Assembly (NCBI GenBank): GCA_002862805.1
Contig: PKEA01000095.1
Location: 1-57,613 of the forward strand
From: Flavobacteriaceae bacterium
Lineage (GTDB): Bacteria; Bacteroidota; Bacteroidia; Flavobacteriales; Flavobacteriaceae
Direction: 5' to 3'
Length of the DNA: 57,613 nucleotides
Shown here: positions 54,026-57,613 of the stretch, one piece after another
Numbering within the stretch: position 1 is the stretch's first letter
How the letters are laid out: each line of letters begins with the position of its first letter
Program-made: the position numbers and the translations under genes
The notes under the pieces: generated by a model
The model's input: only the letters and a program-made list of their open reading frames with translations
Database searches by the model: none
Told to the model about the DNA's origin: nothing

Positions 54026-55261
54026 ATGAGAAAATTACTTTCTTTAACATTATTAGCCTTAGCTGGTTCTACTGCTTTCGCAGGTGGGTATAGAGTAGCT
54101 TTACAAGGGCAAAAGCAATTAGCTATGGGGCACACGGGTGTTGCTGTGGTTAATAGTGCGGAGGTTACATTTTTTAACCCTGCAGGTATGGCTTTTTTAG
54201 AAAATAAATTTAATTTATCTGTTGGTGCAAATGCACTTTTTGCAGAAACAAAGTTTCAAAACTCTACTTATAATTGGACTAATTCTACGAGTAATTTTGG
54301 AACTCCATTTAATATTTATGCTACCTATAAACTTAATGATTGGTTAACTGCAGGTTTAGCAGTGTATAGCCCTTATGGTAGTGCTGTAGAGTGGGATCAA
54401 GACTGGCAAGGTTCTCACCTTTTAAATAATATTGATTTACAAGCCATATTTGTACAGCCAACTGTTTCTGTTAGATTAGGTGAGAAATTTAGTATTGGTG
54501 GTGGTCCTATATATGTTACGGGTTCTGTTGATTTTAACAGAAACGTAGATAGAACAACTACTGATGAAGATGGAAACAGAACTGACTTAACGATCAATGC
54601 AAAAGGAATTACTGCTTGGGGTTATACAGCAGGTTTTATGTTTAATCCAACTGACAAATTAAGATTAGGAGTTAACTATCGTTCAGAAATCATAATGGAA
54701 GCTAGAGATGGTGATGCTACATTTAGTGATGTGCCTGCTTATGCTGCTGGAACTTTAACAAATACAACTTTTGATGCTGATTTACCTTTACCTGGTGAGT
54801 TAACTACAGGATTGTCTTATCAAGTTACTGATAAATGGTTAGTTGCTTTTGATTATAACTATACACTTTGGAGTGCATACAAATCTTTAGATGTTGATTT
54901 TCATAACAGCTTACCAACTTCTGTTAACCCAAGAAACTACAAAAATGCAAGTACATATAGAGTAGGTACTCAATATGTTGCTACAGATAAGTTTACTTTC
55001 AGAGCAGGTTGGTATTTCGACGAAAGCCCAGTACAAGATGGTTATTTCGCGCCAGAAACTCCTAGAAATGATTCTATGGGATTCACAGGAGGTTTAACTT
55101 ACCAATTTAGTCAAAAATTAGGAGTTGATTTCTCATTCCTTTACTTACACTTTGATGAAACTGATAATTCTTATGACCATTATAATGATGGTAGTAGTTT
55201 TGGTGGTACATATAAATCTAGTGTATTCTCTCCTGGAGTTGGTGTAACTTATAGTTTCTAA
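54026..55261 (+). CDS. OmpP1/FadL family outer-membrane transporter
   Basis: A 411-residue barrel protein with a signal peptide ending AFAGG (about residue 19). The N-terminal hatch-type segment contains GHTGVAVVNSAEVTFFNPAG, where NPAG is the FadL signature, and the C-terminus ends in a strand with terminal Phe (GVTYSF). FadL-type channels admit long-chain fatty acids and other hydrophobic compounds. The next gene, 20 nt on, encodes a lipoprotein hydrolase, a pairing that suggests release and uptake of acyl chains (inference). Confidence 0.93.
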   Translation: MRKLLSLTLLALAGSTAFAGGYRVALQGQKQLAMGHTGVAVVNSAEVTFFNPAGMAFLENKFNLSVGANALFAETKFQNSTYNWTNSTSNFGTPFNIYATYKLNDWLTAGLAVYSPYGSAVEWDQDWQGSHLLNNIDLQAIFVQPTVSVRLGEKFSIGGGPIYVTGSVDFNRNVDRTTTDEDGNRTDLTINAKGITAWGYTAGFMFNPTDKLRLGVNYRSEIIMEARDGDATFSDVPAYAAGTLTNTTFDADLPLPGELTTGLSYQVTDKWLVAFDYNYTLWSAYKSLDVDFHNSLPTSVNPRNYKNASTYRVGTQYVATDKFTFRAGWYFDESPVQDGYFAPETPRNDSMGFTGGLTYQFSQKLGVDFSFLYLHFDETDNSYDHYNDGSSFGGTYKSSVFSPGVGVTYSF

Positions 55262-55281
55262 TTTAAAAAAAATATACGATA

Positions 55282-56847
55282 ATGAAAAATAAATTTATAT
55301 ACTTAGCTGTTTTGGCTGCAGGTTTTATTTCTTGTGAGCCAGAATTTGAAAATGAAGTTGATGCAAATTATACTTCAGGTGACGCGGACTTCTCATCTTA
55401 TGTTGCTGTAGGAAACTCATTAACTGCAGGTTATATGGACGGTACAGTTTCTAGAGTAGGGCAAACATACTCTTTCCCAAATACTCTTGCAGGGCAATTT
55501 GCTGTTGTAGGTGGAGGAATGTTTACTCAACCTTCTTTTGCAGAAGATGTAGATAATTTAGGAGGAATATTAGGTGTTCCAGGTTTCAATACGAGATTAA
55601 TTATTGACGCATCTGCTGGAGGCCCAGAGTCAATTGCTGGTACGTCAACAGTAACTTTAACACCTCAGGCAATGGCTTATAATAATATGGGTGTACCAGG
55701 TGCTAAATCATTTCATTTAAATTTTCCAGGATATGGAGCTTTAAATCCTTATTATGCAAGACACGCAACTTCTACATCTTCAACAGTTTTAGGAGATGCA
55801 ATGTCTAAAAACCCTACATTTTTTACAAACTGGATTGGTGCTAATGATGTTTTAGCTTTCGCAACTTCAGGTGGTGTGGGTGTAGATCAAACAGGTAATA
55901 TGAATCCTGCAACTTATGGTTCAAATGATATTACCGATCCACAAGTTTTCGCAAGTGTATATTCTACTTTAGTAAATACACTAACTCAAAATGGAGCTAA
56001 AGGTGTAGTTGCTACTATTCCAAGTGTTACTTCAATTCCATATTTTACAACGGTTCCTTATGCACCACTTACTGCACAAAGTATTGGTAAAGGGTTAGTG
56101 CCACAAGGAAGTGATACAGCTACACAAATTGCAGCAGGTACAGCTGCAATAAATCAATTAAACTCACAGTTGTATGGTCCTTTAAATGGTGTTTTTACTG
56201 CTTATGGAGAGCCAAATAGAGTTAAGTTGTTGTCTACAACTTCTGCTAACCCTATATTAATTACAGACGAAAATGCAATTGATAGATCTGCTCAAATTAC
56301 TGCGGCTTTAACACCGTCATTAGGGGCTCCAACTGCTGCTGCTTTTGGTGCTATTTTTGGAAAAGCTCGTCAAGCTACGGCTAATGATTTAATTGTTTTG
56401 CCTGCCTCATCTTATATTGGTACAGTAAATGCCTCGTCTCCATCAACTTTAATAAATGTAAATGGGGTATCTTATCCTATGGGAGATCAATGGGTTTTAA
56501 CTCCAGCAGAGAAAAATGCAGTTGCTAACGCTACAACAGCATATAATAATGCTATTGTTTCAATAGCTGCTTCAAAAAATTTAGCTGTTGCAGATATGAA
56601 TTTTATTATGACTAGATTGACAACGGGTTTAAAGGTTGATGACGGAACTATTTATACAGCTAATTATTTTTCTTCAACTACAGCATCAAGTGTTTTGTTC
56701 TCTTTAGATGGAGTTCATCCTAATGCGAGAGGTTATGCTGTTATTTCTAATGAAATAATTAAAATTATTAACTCATATTATCATGCTAATATTCCTTTAG
56801 TAAGTGCGGCTGGCTTCCCTGGAGCTACAATTCTGCCATCAAACTAA
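55282..56847 (+). CDS. SGNH/GDSL-type hydrolase lipoprotein
   Basis: A 521-residue lipoprotein: signal with lipobox FISC (Cys18). Block I is VGNSLTAG, placing nucleophile Ser46; the usual GDSL aspartate is Asn45. Block III is WIGANDVL and block V is DGVHPNARGY with the catalytic Asp and His. An inserted region of about 200 residues between blocks III and V is rich in Ala/Thr. The fold and motifs indicate an ester hydrolase facing the periplasm or the cell surface. It is co-transcribed with the FadL-type gene and ended by a terminator. Confidence 0.9.
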   Translation: MKNKFIYLAVLAAGFISCEPEFENEVDANYTSGDADFSSYVAVGNSLTAGYMDGTVSRVGQTYSFPNTLAGQFAVVGGGMFTQPSFAEDVDNLGGILGVPGFNTRLIIDASAGGPESIAGTSTVTLTPQAMAYNNMGVPGAKSFHLNFPGYGALNPYYARHATSTSSTVLGDAMSKNPTFFTNWIGANDVLAFATSGGVGVDQTGNMNPATYGSNDITDPQVFASVYSTLVNTLTQNGAKGVVATIPSVTSIPYFTTVPYAPLTAQSIGKGLVPQGSDTATQIAAGTAAINQLNSQLYGPLNGVFTAYGEPNRVKLLSTTSANPILITDENAIDRSAQITAALTPSLGAPTAAAFGAIFGKARQATANDLIVLPASSYIGTVNASSPSTLINVNGVSYPMGDQWVLTPAEKNAVANATTAYNNAIVSIAASKNLAVADMNFIMTRLTTGLKVDDGTIYTANYFSSTTASSVLFSLDGVHPNARGYAVISNEIIKIINSYYHANIPLVSAAGFPGATILPSN

Positions 56848-56865
56848 TAAAATTTAATAAAATTT

Positions 56866-56897
56866 AAAAAAGGCACTATTTTTGGTGCCTTTTTTTA
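56866..56897 (+). terminator. Terminator after the SGNH lipoprotein gene
   Basis: Stem AAAAAAGGCAC / GTGCCTTTTTT with an 8-nt loop, followed by a further T. Confidence 0.9.
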
Positions 56898-56917
56898 TGT
56901 AAAAAAAATAAAGAGAT

Positions 56918-57262
56918 ATGAATATATTAATTAGACTTGTTATTACAACAATCTTGGTTGTTGTAATTGCGCATTTTTTGCCAGGAATTTCAGTTCAAGA
57001 TTATACATCTGCACTGTGGGTAGCTTTGGTTTTAGGAATTTTAAATGCTTTTCTGAAGCCTATACTCGTTTTACTTACACTTCCGGCAACTATCCTTACT
57101 TTAGGGCTGTTTTTGTTGGTTATAAATGCAGTGGTGATTTTAGTAGGAGATTACTTTGTGGATGGCTTTATTGTGAATGGTTTTTGGAATGCATTTATAT
57201 TTAGTATTTTACTGTCAATAAGTCAATCTGTCATGAATGGAATTTTTATTTCTGAAAAATAA
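56918..57262 (+). CDS. Holin-like small membrane protein (phage holin 4 superfamily, DUF/PF04020 type)
   Basis: A 114-residue protein with four hydrophobic helices. The N-terminus MNILIRLVITTILVVVIAHFLPGI and the segment LVLGILNAFLKPILVLLTLPATILTLG are characteristic of the family named phage_holin_4_2. Despite the name, these are widespread chromosomal membrane proteins and there are no phage genes around it. The function is unknown. It stands alone between two transcription units. Confidence 0.88.
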   Translation: MNILIRLVITTILVVVIAHFLPGISVQDYTSALWVALVLGILNAFLKPILVLLTLPATILTLGLFLLVINAVVILVGDYFVDGFIVNGFWNAFIFSILLSISQSVMNGIFISEK

Positions 57263-57297
57263 TATTTTAGACTATTGAAATTCAAATAATTAAAAAC

Positions 57298-57328
57298 TTG
57301 TTTGAGTTGCAAAAAATGTATAATTTTG
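57298..57328 (+). promoter_or_regulatory. -33/-7 promoter for tig
   Basis: TTG at 57298-57300, a 20-nt gap and TAATTTTG at 57321-57328, 35 nt before the tig ATG; a good consensus match. Confidence 0.65.
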
Positions 57329-57363
57329 CAACCCAAATTTTATTACCTTTAAAATAATATAAA

Positions 57364-57613
57364 ATGAATATTACAAGAGAAAATGTAGATGCTTTAAATG
57401 CTGTTGTTACAGTTGCTATTTCTAAAGAAGATTATTCTAGTAAAGTTGAAAAAATATTAGCTGATTATAGAAAGAATGCTAATATTCCTGGTTTTAGAAA
57501 AGGAGAAGTTCCTGCAGGAATGATTAAAAAACAATATGGAAAAGCGGTTCTTTTAGATGAGGTAAATAAAATTTTACAATCGTCTTTAAATGACTATTTA
57601 GTTAAAGAAAAAT
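57364..57613 (+). CDS. tig: Trigger factor (3' partial)
   Basis: The first 83 codons run off the right edge. The N-terminal ribosome-binding domain is recognisable: MNITRENVDALNAVV, then the signature NIPGFRKGEVP (GFRxGxxP) that docks on ribosomal protein L23, and KQYGKAVLLDEVNK. Trigger factor is the ribosome-bound chaperone and prolyl isomerase for nascent chains. In many bacteria clpP and clpX follow tig, which cannot be checked here. Confidence 0.93.
   Translation, partial: MNITRENVDALNAVVTVAISKEDYSSKVEKILADYRKNANIPGFRKGEVPAGMIKKQYGKAVLLDEVNKILQSSLNDYLVKEK

Noticed and set aside
56918..57262. Prophage remnant suggested by the holin-like gene
   Set aside because: The family is common on chromosomes and no integrase, structural or lysis gene is near it.
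1..57613. CRISPR array, tRNA, rRNA, insertion sequence or genomic island
   Set aside because: I saw no regularly spaced repeats, no cloverleaf candidates in the spacers, no transposase, and no obvious compositional break other than the spacer at 53015-53117.

Overview
This 57.6 kb window is compact, AT-rich chromosomal DNA from a member of the Bacteroidota, almost certainly family Flavobacteriaceae. The evidence is an alternative complex III locus joined to cox genes, the type IX secretion/gliding genes sprA, remB and a porP/sprF homologue, A/T-rich spacers without Shine-Dalgarno-like sequences, and many copies of the Bacteroidota -7 promoter box TAnnTTTG. Genus cannot be settled from sequence reading alone. 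I count 50 protein genes, two of them cut by the window edges (actA at the left, tig at the right). I see no rRNA, tRNA, CRISPR array, insertion sequence, prophage or clear pseudogene. No gene-free stretch exceeds about 200 bases.

Layout. 1-10.8 kb: alternative complex III (actABCDEF) followed by cytochrome c oxidase subunits II and I, ending in a strong terminator. 10.9-15.0 kb: ruvB, maeB, ruvA. 15.0-27.6 kb: the giant T9SS translocon gene sprA, then gcvH, a VanZ-like gene, two TonB-like genes, deoC and the gliding gene remB. 27.7-32.8 kb: haem O synthase (ctaB), two subunit III genes, subunit IV, a cysteine-free SCO-like protein, SCO1, a DUF420 protein and a small CxxC membrane protein; these complete and assemble the oxidase of the first region. 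32.8-43.4 kb: a DUF4403 lipoprotein, a TolC/adaptor pair, tsaB, an MscS channel, dodecin, a phosphate transporter, an Nfu-type Fe-S protein and a lone PorP/SprF. 43.5-52.2 kb: a gamma carbonic anhydrase, then a minus-strand envelope cluster read CBS, nadK, DUF6089, uppS, bamA, two ompH, murI. 52.3-57.6 kb: pdxJ, a structured intergenic repeat, an alpha/beta hydrolase, a FadL porin with an SGNH lipoprotein, a holin-like membrane protein and the start of trigger factor.

How it works together. ActA-F take electrons from menaquinol to c-type haem and pass them to the CoxA/CoxB oxidase, whose remaining subunits and copper/haem assembly factors lie 17-22 kb downstream. SprA, RemB and PorP belong to T9SS secretion and gliding. 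BamA, the OmpH chaperones, UppS and MurI build the outer membrane and wall.

Most of the window is conserved core genome. The items most worth a second look are an F-x2-C-x10-C-F motif shared by the two TonB proteins and the N-terminal domain of RemB, the SCO-like protein without cysteines, a folded intergenic repeat after pdxJ, a histidine-rich loop in ActF, and -7 boxes placed only 4 nt before the start codons of ruvB and murI.
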